This document shows, in pieces, positions 52,497 through 59,826 of a stretch of DNA of 64,000 bases. Every line of letters begins with the position of its first letter. Position 1 is the first letter of the stretch. Below the pieces are notes generated by a model. That model did not search any database. It saw only the letters and a list, made by a program, of their open reading frames with translations, and was not told the origin of the DNA. The translations under genes and the position numbers were made by a program. This stretch comes from Phycisphaerales bacterium. GTDB lineage: Bacteria; Planctomycetota; Phycisphaerae; Phycisphaerales; UBA1924. The stretch spans positions 273,991 through 337,990 of the forward strand of contig JAIEUA010000006.1 of NCBI GenBank assembly GCA_019744815.1, in the 5' to 3' direction.

Positions 52497-53120
52497 ATGA
52501 AGATCGTGTTCGCGTGTCTAGTTTTTGCAGCCGCCGGAAACAACCTAGCTCTCGGTGATGATTGTTGGGCTAAAGACGTCAAGTACGGCGATCATGAGAA
52601 TTGCGAGTGCGCAGGAAGCAGCTGTTCAGACGGTTTCTATCGTCGACAGTACTTTTCATGTATACTCGCCACGGGTGGCCGCCAAGGGACGACGTCGCAT
52701 TTTTTCTGGCCGGAGTTTTCCCAGCAAGCCATTATCGGGCAGACGTGGACCTGTTACGGCGCACCAAATTATGGCAAGATTATCCAATGTGCCATAGCAG
52801 TTCCAGCTTGCGGAGTTACATGTGCGGGATGTGTTTCACCCCCCACTTGCATTCCTTGTATAGCGTGCTTCATCGGTATAGCTGGGGATTGCACAGCTTG
52901 CAAGCTGTTCACTTGCACTATGAACGTTGAATCCCTGACCAATATGACGTCAGACCAAGTTTGTGTGCAGACTGGCAGTAGTTGCTCCGGATTTGGAGGT
53001 TTAACGCCGCCAAGTCAGTTGCCCGGGAGCGATAAGCGGCTTCAATCGCTGCCGCCTATGAACAATGGTCCAAGCCCCAATGATATTCACGCGCCGGCAC
53101 CTCTGCTCACCGATCTTTAA
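52497..53120 (+). CDS. Cysteine-rich secreted protein in a lower-G+C islet
   Basis: 207 residues. The ATG has GGGGAG at good distance. The signal peptide is MKIVFACLVFAAAGNNLALG. The mature chain of about 185 residues has 18 cysteines, an even number. They are dense in three patches: residues 23-55, a hydrophobic middle (PACGVTCAGCVSPPTCIPC, then IACFIGIAGDCTACKLFTC), and QVC/SSC near 155-163. The tail is Pro/Ser/Asn-rich and ends LLTDL. I recognise no family. Disulfide-rich export proteins include toxins, inhibitors and coat components. The gene's base and codon use differ visibly from neighbouring genes, suggesting transfer. It is followed after 17 bases by another secreted-protein gene, so the two form an operon. 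Confidence 0.75.
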   Translation: MKIVFACLVFAAAGNNLALGDDCWAKDVKYGDHENCECAGSSCSDGFYRRQYFSCILATGGRQGTTSHFFWPEFSQQAIIGQTWTCYGAPNYGKIIQCAIAVPACGVTCAGCVSPPTCIPCIACFIGIAGDCTACKLFTCTMNVESLTNMTSDQVCVQTGSSCSGFGGLTPPSQLPGSDKRLQSLPPMNNGPSPNDIHAPAPLLTDL

Positions 53121-53137
53121 TTAAGGCGACAGCGTTC

Positions 53138-54193
53138 ATGAAAATGCGCATCGTACGGACAGCCGCAGTTCTTACGCTTCTCTGTTTGTGGACTTTGCCA
53201 AAGGCCACATCTGCGCCTCTGGATAAGGAGTTCGCGACGCAGTTTCTTAAGGTGGCTTTAGCGAACGATCGGCCAACGAGAGCTGTTGTCTTTTGCTCGG
53301 ATCTAGGAAATTCAGATGTCTCTCGTGAAAAGATCGACGCAACAGTTGAACGGTTCTTTCCCCTCAATCCAAATGCTTCTGCAGAGGAACGGGCTGCTGT
53401 TCTGAGAAATCGAAAGTCAAATGCGGATCGCATCTGGCGCGAAAAACTGGGCGGATCGATTCAGGTAGAGAGTTATCTTTCTCTTGGTCGATCGTTCCGT
53501 GTTGGCCTGAAGAAATTTGGAGTTAACGAAGAAGTTAGGGCCGACGTGCCAATTGATCGTGCAATGTTGATGTTGTATCCCAATGACACCGGGGTTGGGC
53601 AGCCCGTAATGATTGATTATGGCACGCGGGAGATAACCCGATGGGACCCAAGCCACCCTATCGGAGAACCCGATTGGGTTTCCCAATCCGGTAGGACGAC
53701 TCCAGAGCTCCGCACATTTATAACGACCATTTTCTCACAGCAGTTTAACGTAGACATTTCAAAGGTATTGGATCCAACTGAGGAAATGGTTGATCTTGTT
53801 TTGAACTCCGATCGAGATCCTTCGCCGCTAGAATGGACATTTGTTGTCGACAAGATGCCAGATGGGAGCACGAGAGTTTCAATCACGCAGCCGAATCTGG
53901 TGCTTCCTATGCTTGAGGTCACATGTTCAGACGACCGTTGCACCTCGATTACTGATTTTCAGTTTCGGGATCCTCGCAAGGGTACGTTGCTGCTTCGACG
54001 CCGCGTCTTTAAGACCGATGAAGCCGGCTTGCCAGTTCAGTTTGAACTGAGCCAGTACAAGCTCGACGGGTCGCTTGCGTCGAGGCGCCGGTATGAGTTT
54101 GTATCAAGATCACAAGAGTTGTTCCGTGGCCAAGTGAATGACTTGTTCCCGCCAGGCACGGACGGCTTTTCAGAGAAGAAAATTGGAAAGTGA
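53138..54193 (+). CDS. Secreted partner gene of the Cys-rich protein, unknown function
   Basis: 351 residues with a signal peptide (hydrophobic about 8-25, cleavage near TSA-PLD). The mature part is rich in charged residues and strand-forming stretches (GSIQVESYLSLGRSFRVGLK, MLMLYPNDTGVGQPVMIDYG, EWTFVVDKMPDGSTRVSITQ). It has only three cysteines. No recognised domain; the last third (GTLLLRRRVFKTDEAGLPVQ, FELSQYKLDGSLASRRRYEF) resembles outer-membrane lipoprotein-sorting or LolA-like strands only vaguely. It shares the lower G+C and different codon use of the gene 17 bases upstream, so the pair was probably acquired together. Expression is likely from the same promoter near 52.4 kb. Confidence 0.72.
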   Translation: MKMRIVRTAAVLTLLCLWTLPKATSAPLDKEFATQFLKVALANDRPTRAVVFCSDLGNSDVSREKIDATVERFFPLNPNASAEERAAVLRNRKSNADRIWREKLGGSIQVESYLSLGRSFRVGLKKFGVNEEVRADVPIDRAMLMLYPNDTGVGQPVMIDYGTREITRWDPSHPIGEPDWVSQSGRTTPELRTFITTIFSQQFNVDISKVLDPTEEMVDLVLNSDRDPSPLEWTFVVDKMPDGSTRVSITQPNLVLPMLEVTCSDDRCTSITDFQFRDPRKGTLLLRRRVFKTDEAGLPVQFELSQYKLDGSLASRRRYEFVSRSQELFRGQVNDLFPPGTDGFSEKKIGK

Positions 54194-54428
54194 CAGATTG
54201 CTTTGTGGCTGGGTGTCACAGCCCTCGACGGCGTTGTAGCTGTGGTTGTGTTTGGGCGTGCGAACTCGATAAGACGTCGCGCGCGGTAAATCAGTCCGAC
54301 TCCGATCATCCGCTCATGGCCGCCGGTGCTCGGGGCACGTCGCGGAGTGGTCGAGGCACGTGCCGCTGGTGACGTGCAGGCGTCGTAGATTGTACTCTTG
54401 GGTGACCCGCCGCTGGCGGGAGGGTTCG

Positions 54429-54716
54429 TCAAGCCTGAGCGTCTCGGACCACATCTTCAGCCCGTTCGTTGGACTTGTGGTACGTGAACCGTGCCTCGGC
54501 GTAGCGCTCGGGGGAGACGTGGAGGTCGGGGGTTTCGCCGCGTTGGTGTTGGGCGTGGAGGTGCTTCAAGAACGGCACGCACCACATGCAGCCGGTGCCG
54601 GCGGAGAGGCATTCGGAGATGAGCGACGCCACGGGCGGGTTTTCAACCGCGAGGAAGGTGCGGATCTTCCGCAGGCTGACGCGGAAGCAGAGGCAGACGT
54701 GGTCGTCGGGGTTCAT
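54429..54716 (-). CDS. BFD-like [2Fe-2S] ferredoxin
   Basis: 95 residues. Cys8 and Cys10 (HVCLCFRVS) with Cys43 and Cys46 (GTGCMWCVP) form the C-x-C...C-x2-C pattern of bacterioferritin-associated ferredoxin-type [2Fe-2S] domains. The helical spacing between them (about residues 12-42) is right. The tail after residue 55 (AQHQRGETPDLHVSPERYAE) is hydrophilic and unlike Bfd. In known proteins the domain releases iron from bacterioferritin or relays electrons in nitrite reductases and GltB-like enzymes. No bacterioferritin gene is close. The start ATG is the first in frame with the Cys motif directly after it. The gene stands alone with REP-type repeats downstream and upstream. Confidence 0.85.
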   Translation of the reverse strand: MNPDDHVCLCFRVSLRKIRTFLAVENPPVASLISECLSAGTGCMWCVPFLKHLHAQHQRGETPDLHVSPERYAEARFTYHKSNERAEDVVRDAQA

Positions 54717-54821
54717 TGGTTAGGCACTGGGTACTTGGCACGGGGCATTTGCGGGAGACATCGGTGAGGAGGTGGCTGTCAGCGACGTTGTGGTTGAGGA
54801 TGAGCGTCATTGTTGCAGACG

Positions 54822-54863
54822 CATCAGTCGCGCGGTTCCGGGCAGCCGCGGACTGATGGCACC
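54822..54863. repeat. Single REP hairpin of the RAYT-associated type
   Basis: CATCAGTCGCGCGG and CCGCGGACTGATGG arms around TTCCGGGCAG, ending GGCACC. It matches one half of the REPINs at 57 kb, including the TTGCAGACGC sequence on its left. Confidence 0.75.
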
Positions 54864-54900
54864 AATGGCGAGTGCGTGTGTCTTCCGTCGTCGACGCACC

Positions 54901-54958
54901 CCGCCCCGGTCTCGCAGAGCCTCGACCACCCCTCCCCGCTGCGCGGGGCGGGGTGGCG
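54901..54958. repeat. Dispersed CCCCACCCCGG/CCCCTCCCCGC palindromic repeat, copy 1
   Basis: Opens CCCCGCCCCGGTCTCGCAGA and ends in the hairpin CCCCTCCCCGC-TGCG-CGGGGCGGGG. Related copies occur at 59758 and 63896. It lies 20 bases downstream of the first subtilase stop. Confidence 0.65.
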
Positions 54959-54978
54959 CGTGCGGCGTGCGTGTGACA

Positions 54979-56838
54979 TTACGGACACAACACGGCGTCA
55001 TAGCTGACGACGAACACCTGGAAATCGGTGTCGTCGGTGAGGCTGTCGCCGTTGAAGTCGGCGTTGGTGTATTTGGCGGGGGCGGTGAGGGTGTTGTAGA
55101 AGGCGACGAACTGCTGGAAGTCGAGGTCGTCGACGATGTTGTCGGCGTTGAGGTCGCCGGGGCATTTGATGCGGCCGTGGAGGTAGTTGCCGGCGGCTTC
55201 GGCGTTGATGATGCCGTGGCCGAAGTAGTCGTCGCGGCCGGGGGTGCCGGCGTCGGAGGCGGTGCGTTCGAGGACGTAGCGAACGGTTTGAGGCGGGAGC
55301 GCGGGGAGGTTTGGTGCGGGCTTGAAGGCGGAGAAGAGGAGTGCGGCGGCGCCGGCGACGTGGGGCGTGGCCATGGAGGTGCCGTCGAAGAGGTCGTAGT
55401 CGTGGCCGTTGGCGGTCTGGGCGATGGTGACGGTGGCGCCGTCGCCGAGTGCGAGGATGGCGTTGCCGTCGGCTTGGGAGACGGTGACGGCGGGGCGGAA
55501 GTTCTCGTCGTAGCCGATGTCGGCGGTGAAGTTGCCGCTGGTGTTGTTCATGAGGATGACGGCGTAGGCGCCGGCGTCCCAGGCGTTCTGGTTGATGAAG
55601 TCGACGCCGAGGAGATCGGAGAGGAAGGAACGCTGGACGAGGGCGATCTCGCCGCGGACGGTGCTGGGGAAATCGAAGAGGAAGCCTTCGGCGCAGTCGT
55701 AGACCTTGCCGGTGAATCCGCGAGCGGGGACGTCGGCGGTGCCGAGGACTTTGTTCGCGAGCTTGGTGGTGTTGCCCCACTTGACGGCGAGGGTGCTGAG
55801 CGGGACGGTGCTGAGGACGGCGACGCCGGGCGCGGCGACGGAGACATCGGGGCGGTGGTTGGAGAAGTCGGCCCAGGCGCGGTTTTCGTCGACGGCGGCG
55901 ATGGCCATGACGGAGGCGTAGGCGCCGGGGTACTCGAGGGAGGTGTCGCCGTCGTTTCCGGCGGCGGCGACGACGAGCGTGCCGGCGGCGAGTGCGGCGT
56001 CGCAGGCGTCCTGGAGCGATTGCGGCGCGGAGGGGCCGCCGAGGGACATGTTGATGACCTTGGCGTTGTTGGCGACGGCCCAGTTGATGCCGGCAATGAT
56101 GTCGGACCAGAGGCCGCCGCCCTGGTTGTTGAGGACCTTGCCGACGAGGAGCTGGGCCTGGGGCGCGACGCCGACGACGCCGAGGGTGTTGTCGAGGGCG
56201 AGGGCGGTGCCGGCGACGTGCGAGCCGTGCTGGTCGATGTCGTCGACGGAGAGGCCGGCGACGAAGGACTGGGCGAGGGTGGCGACGGGGAGATCGGGGT
56301 GGGTGAGATCGAGGCCGGAGTCGAGGACGGCGAGGCGGGTGCCGTTGCCCTTGCCGAACTTGGGCCAGAAGGACGGGGCCTTCACCATGGTGATGCCGTA
56401 GGGCGTGGACTGGGCCATTTTGTGGGCCATGCCGTCGAGCTCGGCGTAGCGGACGCCGGGAGTGGCGCTGAGGGCTTGTGCGATGGCGGGGGCGCGATCG
56501 GGATCGACGTTGAAGATGGTGAGGCCGGGGACGAGGTCGATGGTGGATTCGACGCGTTCGACGCCAAGGGATTGGAGCGAGGCGTCGGAGAGCGGGCCGG
56601 CGGCGCGATCGGCGAAGGGCTCGAAGCGGACGAGGACGCGGGCGGGCTTGTTGAGCTCGGCGGCGATCTGGTCGAGGGTGATGAAGCCGCGGCCGGGTTG
56701 GTCGCCTTCGCGTGCGGCGGGTGCGTTGAGGAAGATGGCGTTGGGGCGGGAGCGCGTGGGGACGCCGGCGAGCGCGAGGGAGCCGGCGCAGGCGAGCACG
56801 GCCGCGACGGCGGCGCGGCGGAGGAGAGCGTGAGGCAT
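54979..56838 (-). CDS. Secreted S8 subtilase with PA insert and dockerin-like tail, copy 1
   Basis: 619 residues, signal peptide 1-24 (ATG 56838 chosen for it; the frame is open to 56931). A propeptide-like region (about 60-135, KPARVLVRFEPFADRAA, ATPGVRYAELD) precedes the catalytic domain with Asp173 (VLDSGLDLTHPD), His204 (QHGSHVAG), Asn295 (AAGND) and Ser488 (DGTSMATPHVAG), all intact. A PA-type insertion at about 363-475 (TGKVYDCAEGF, GEIALVQRS, GAYAVILMNN) often serves substrate selection. The tail after CP at 559 has DLNADNIVDDLDFQQF and DFNGDSLTDDTDFQVF. It is one of four paralogues in line; this one is separated from the others by the transposase locus. Extracellular protein degradation is expected. 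Confidence 0.94.
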   Translation of the reverse strand: MPHALLRRAAVAAVLACAGSLALAGVPTRSRPNAIFLNAPAAREGDQPGRGFITLDQIAAELNKPARVLVRFEPFADRAAGPLSDASLQSLGVERVESTIDLVPGLTIFNVDPDRAPAIAQALSATPGVRYAELDGMAHKMAQSTPYGITMVKAPSFWPKFGKGNGTRLAVLDSGLDLTHPDLPVATLAQSFVAGLSVDDIDQHGSHVAGTALALDNTLGVVGVAPQAQLLVGKVLNNQGGGLWSDIIAGINWAVANNAKVINMSLGGPSAPQSLQDACDAALAAGTLVVAAAGNDGDTSLEYPGAYASVMAIAAVDENRAWADFSNHRPDVSVAAPGVAVLSTVPLSTLAVKWGNTTKLANKVLGTADVPARGFTGKVYDCAEGFLFDFPSTVRGEIALVQRSFLSDLLGVDFINQNAWDAGAYAVILMNNTSGNFTADIGYDENFRPAVTVSQADGNAILALGDGATVTIAQTANGHDYDLFDGTSMATPHVAGAAALLFSAFKPAPNLPALPPQTVRYVLERTASDAGTPGRDDYFGHGIINAEAAGNYLHGRIKCPGDLNADNIVDDLDFQQFVAFYNTLTAPAKYTNADFNGDSLTDDTDFQVFVVSYDAVLCP

Positions 56839-56997
56839 AGGTTGTCCTTGTGAAACCGAGAGTGGTGAAGCCGAAAGCAGAGAAACCCAGCACGAGATAG
56901 CAGGCCCGGAATCGGGCTTGGAGATGCTCACGTCCTATTAGAACGGGGGCGTCAAGGGTTGCGGGAAAGTGGGAAAATGCTGGCCTGCAGCGGGCTC

Positions 56998-57112
56998 GGT
57001 GCCATCCGTCCGCCGGCTTGGCGGCGCGACTGATGTTGGCGCGCGGGGATGGGAGCGGTGGTTGCAGACGCACCAGTCGCGCGGCTCAGAGCAGCCGCGG
57101 ACTGGTGGCACC
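56998..57112. repeat. REPIN, left flank of the RAYT gene
   Basis: 115 bases from GGTGCC to GGCACC. The right REP is ACCAGTCGCGCGGCTC-AGA-GCAGCCGCGGACTGGT; the left one is a diverged inverse copy (CCGTCCGCCGG ... GGCGCGACTGATG). It differs from the right-flank copy at a handful of positions, all in its first third. It ends four bases from the transposase stop. Confidence 0.9.
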
Positions 57113-57116
57113 GATG

Positions 57117-57689
57117 TCAGGCGGAGGGCGGCGGCGTGCACGGCCTTGTGGGTGGGACGGGGTCCATGGCAAGCGGGCCGGATCGATCACCTCGGTACCA
57201 GCGTGCGGACGACCAGTGGTACTGGGTGGCCTCGGGGACGAGGCCGCGGTCAACAGGATTCTCGTGGATGTAACGGAGCTTCTCGAAGAACTCGGCTTCG
57301 CCGCGGACGTTGTGGTCGTAGCCGCCGCCGCGTTGCCAGAAGCGGTGGGAGCCGTCGATTCTGCGGAGGCGATTGAGAACGGGCGCCTGAAGCGCGGTCC
57401 AGCGACCGATGACCTCTTCGGCAAAGTCGCGTTTGAGATCGCGGAGGACCGTGGAGAGAGGAAAGTCGGGAAGCAGGGGCCAAACGAGCAGGTGGACGTG
57501 CTCGGGCATGACGACGTACCCATAGAGATGGAAGAGGTGCTTGCGGCGGGAGTGCACCAGGTGTTCCAGGAAGCGATCTTTGATCGCGTCGTTGCTGAAG
57601 AGTTGGAGCCGTTGCGAGGTCGAAAAGGTCAGGAATCGGATCTCGGATTCGTGTTCGAATCGCCGCATTGCTTTGCGGTGAAGAAGCAT
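57117..57689 (-). CDS. REP-associated tyrosine transposase (RAYT)
   Basis: 190 residues of the IS200/IS605-like Y1 transposase superfamily, subgroup RAYT (TnpA-REP). The HUH motif is MPEHVHLLVW with His64 and His66. The C-terminal helix has FWQRGGGYDHNVR with candidate nucleophile Tyr124. The family hallmark is RYIHENPVDRGLV near 139-151. RAYTs are single-copy, domesticated relatives of transposases that cut single-stranded REP hairpins. Here 115-bp REPINs stand directly on both sides, four bases beyond the stop and 30 bases before the start. An alternative start seven codons in (57668) is possible. The tail after residue 170 is Pro-rich. The gene interrupts the subtilase array. Confidence 0.9.
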   Translation of the reverse strand: MLLHRKAMRRFEHESEIRFLTFSTSQRLQLFSNDAIKDRFLEHLVHSRRKHLFHLYGYVVMPEHVHLLVWPLLPDFPLSTVLRDLKRDFAEEVIGRWTALQAPVLNRLRRIDGSHRFWQRGGGYDHNVRGEAEFFEKLRYIHENPVDRGLVPEATQYHWSSARWYRGDRSGPLAMDPVPPTRPCTPPPSA

Positions 57690-57719
57690 GCTTCTCGCAA
57701 GATATCAGAACCGTTGCTT

Positions 57720-57834
57720 GGCGCCATCTGTTCGTCGCCTTGGCGGCGCGACTGATGTTGGCGCGCGGGGATGGGAGCGGTGGTTGCAGACGCACCAGTC
57801 GCGCGGCTCAGAGCAGCCGCGGACTGGTGGCACC
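57720..57834. repeat. REPIN, right flank of the RAYT gene
   Basis: 115 bases, GGCGCC to GGCACC, identical to the left-flank copy from about position 18 of the unit to the end. It is in the same orientation, so the transposase gene lies between direct repeats. Confidence 0.9.
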
Positions 57835-57842
57835 CTTGAGAA

Positions 57843-59669
57843 CTAGGGGCAGAGGAGCGCGTCGTAGGTGATGGCGAAGGTTTGGAAGTCGAGGTCGTCG
57901 GTGGCGTCGTCGCCGTTGAAGTCGGCGCCGGTGTAGGGGCCGCCGGGGGTGAGGAGTGCGTCGTAGAAGGTGACGAATTGCTGGAAGTCGGCGTCGTCGA
58001 CTTGGTTGTCGGCGTTGAGATCGCCGGGGCAGCGGATGCGGCCGTGGAGATACTTGCTGGCGGCTTCGGCGTCGATGATGCCCCAGCCGTAGTTGTCGTC
58101 TTTGCCGGGCGTGCCCTTGTCGATGGCGGTGCGTTCGAGGACCCAGCGGACGGTGCGGGGCGGGAGCTTGGGCAAGGGTGCAGCGGGGACGAAGTTGCCG
58201 AAGAGCAGGCCGGCGGCGGCGGCGACGTGGGGGGTGGCCATGGAGGTGCCGTCGTAGTTGGCGTAGGTGTGGCCGTTGTTGACCTGCCAGATTGAAGCGG
58301 TGGTGCCTTCGTTGGCCAGGAGTTCGTCGCCTTCGGCCTGGGAGATGGAGATCACCGGGATGCCGGGGTTGAACGTGAGGCTGGCGGTGAAGGTGCCGGT
58401 GGTGTTGTTGGACTGGATGACGCCGATGGCGCCCGCGGTGAGGGCGTTGCTGGTTTTGGTGGAGGTGGTGACGCCCCCGCCGCGGCGGACGTGGGCGATC
58501 TTGCCTGAGACGGAGGCGGGGAAGTCGGAGGCGAGGGCGCCCGTGCCGCAGGAGATGACGGGAGCGGTGGCGGCGCGGGCGGCGGAATTGGTGGCGGGAG
58601 TGGCGACGCGTTCGGAGCTCAGCCAGTTGGCGCGGTACTGCACGATGGGGACGCTGGACTGCACGTTGACGCCCGGTGCGGCGACCGAGCAGTGGGGGCC
58701 GAAGTTGGAGAAGGAGGCGATGACGCCGGAGGAATCGACGGCGGCGATGGGCATGCTGGCTGGATAAGCGGCGGGATAGCGGGGCGTGCTGTTGGCCTGG
58801 TTGCCCATGGCGACGACGACGAGCGTGCCGGCGTCGACCGCGGCTTGCACGGTGTCGGCGTAGGACTGGTTGAAGGTGCTGCCGCTGAGGGACATGTTGA
58901 TGACGCGGGCGCCGTTGGCGACGGCCCAGTTGATGCCGGCCATGCCGGCGCTGGAGGGGCCGGATCCGCTGTTGGCGAGGACCTTGCCGATGAGGAGGGT
59001 GGCTTGCGGCGCGACGCCGACAACGCCGTCGGTGTTGTCGAGGGCGAGGATGGTGCCGGAGACGTGGGTGCCGTGGGTGTTGAGGTCTTCGACGGCCTCA
59101 ACGGGGTTGTCGATGAACGACGCCTGCGCGAAGGCGGGCGGCAGGTCGGGATGAGCGGAATCGACGCCGGTGTCGAGGACGCAGATCTTGACGGCGTTGC
59201 CCTTGCCCCAGCGGGACCAGACGTTGGGCGCCTTCACCATCGGCACGCCGAAGGGCGTGGACTGGGCGTCGGCGTGCTGCATCGGGTCGGCCTCGGCATA
59301 GCGGACGCCGGGGGTGTTGTTGAGGCGGGCGAGGACGGCGTCGAGGTCGTCGCCGCTGATGCGGGCGATGACGAGGCCGGGGACGAGGGGGAGTTCGTCG
59401 ATGATCTCGCGGACGCCGGCGCGTTCGATGGTGGTGCTGAGCGCGGCGCGATCGGCGAAGGGCTCGAAGCGGATGAGGATGCGCGACGGGTGACGGGTGA
59501 GTTCGGCGGCGAGGGCGGCGGGCGCGGCGACGCCGAGGCCGGGCTGGAAGCCCTCGAGTGAGTCGAGAGAACCCTTGAGGATGCTGGCGGGCTGATCGGC
59601 GGCGGCGGCGAGGCCGGCGGCGGAGCAGAGGGCGGCGAGGGCGAGCGAGGCGGCGCTGGCGTGTTGCAT
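57843..59669 (-). CDS. Secreted S8 subtilase with dockerin-like tail, copy 2
   Basis: 608 residues. ATG 59669 is preceded by AAAGGT and opens a signal peptide (1-24). The propeptide-like segment at 60-130 (HPSRILIRFEPFADRAAL, NTPGVRYAEADP) parallels copies 1, 3 and 4. The catalytic set is complete: Asp166 (VLDTGVDSAHPD), His199 (THGTHVSG), Asn290 (AMGNQ), Ser476 (DGTSMATPHVAA). A PA-type insertion spans about 360-460 (SGKIAHVRRGG, GAIGVIQSNN). The dockerin-like tail has DLNADNQVDDADFQQF and DFNGDDATDDLDFQTF, closest to the tail of copy 1. Its stop is nine bases from the right REPIN, so the transposase locus sits immediately downstream of this gene. Confidence 0.94.
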   Translation of the reverse strand: MQHASAASLALAALCSAAGLAAAADQPASILKGSLDSLEGFQPGLGVAAPAALAAELTRHPSRILIRFEPFADRAALSTTIERAGVREIIDELPLVPGLVIARISGDDLDAVLARLNNTPGVRYAEADPMQHADAQSTPFGVPMVKAPNVWSRWGKGNAVKICVLDTGVDSAHPDLPPAFAQASFIDNPVEAVEDLNTHGTHVSGTILALDNTDGVVGVAPQATLLIGKVLANSGSGPSSAGMAGINWAVANGARVINMSLSGSTFNQSYADTVQAAVDAGTLVVVAMGNQANSTPRYPAAYPASMPIAAVDSSGVIASFSNFGPHCSVAAPGVNVQSSVPIVQYRANWLSSERVATPATNSAARAATAPVISCGTGALASDFPASVSGKIAHVRRGGGVTTSTKTSNALTAGAIGVIQSNNTTGTFTASLTFNPGIPVISISQAEGDELLANEGTTASIWQVNNGHTYANYDGTSMATPHVAAAAGLLFGNFVPAAPLPKLPPRTVRWVLERTAIDKGTPGKDDNYGWGIIDAEAASKYLHGRIRCPGDLNADNQVDDADFQQFVTFYDALLTPGGPYTGADFNGDDATDDLDFQTFAITYDALLCP

Positions 59670-59757
59670 AGGTACCTTTCGATACGGGCGCGCGGCGTGG
59701 GCGTTGCGGCGGACGGGGCTTTCGCGCGAGGTTGGCGTGATGCGCCGATCGATTGCG

Positions 59758-59818
59758 CCGCACCCCACCCCGGCCTTGCTTCGCTCGGCCACACCTCCCC
59801 GCGGCGCGGGGAGGGGAG
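59758..59818. repeat. Dispersed CCCCACCCCGG palindromic repeat, copy 2
   Basis: CACCCCACCCCGGCCTTGCT is followed by TCGCTCGGCCACAC and the closing hairpin CTCCCCGC-GGC-GCGGGGAG. It lies between the starts/stops of subtilase copies 2 and 3 and matches the truncated copy at 63896. Confidence 0.75.
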
Positions 59819-59826
59819 TGGACGTG

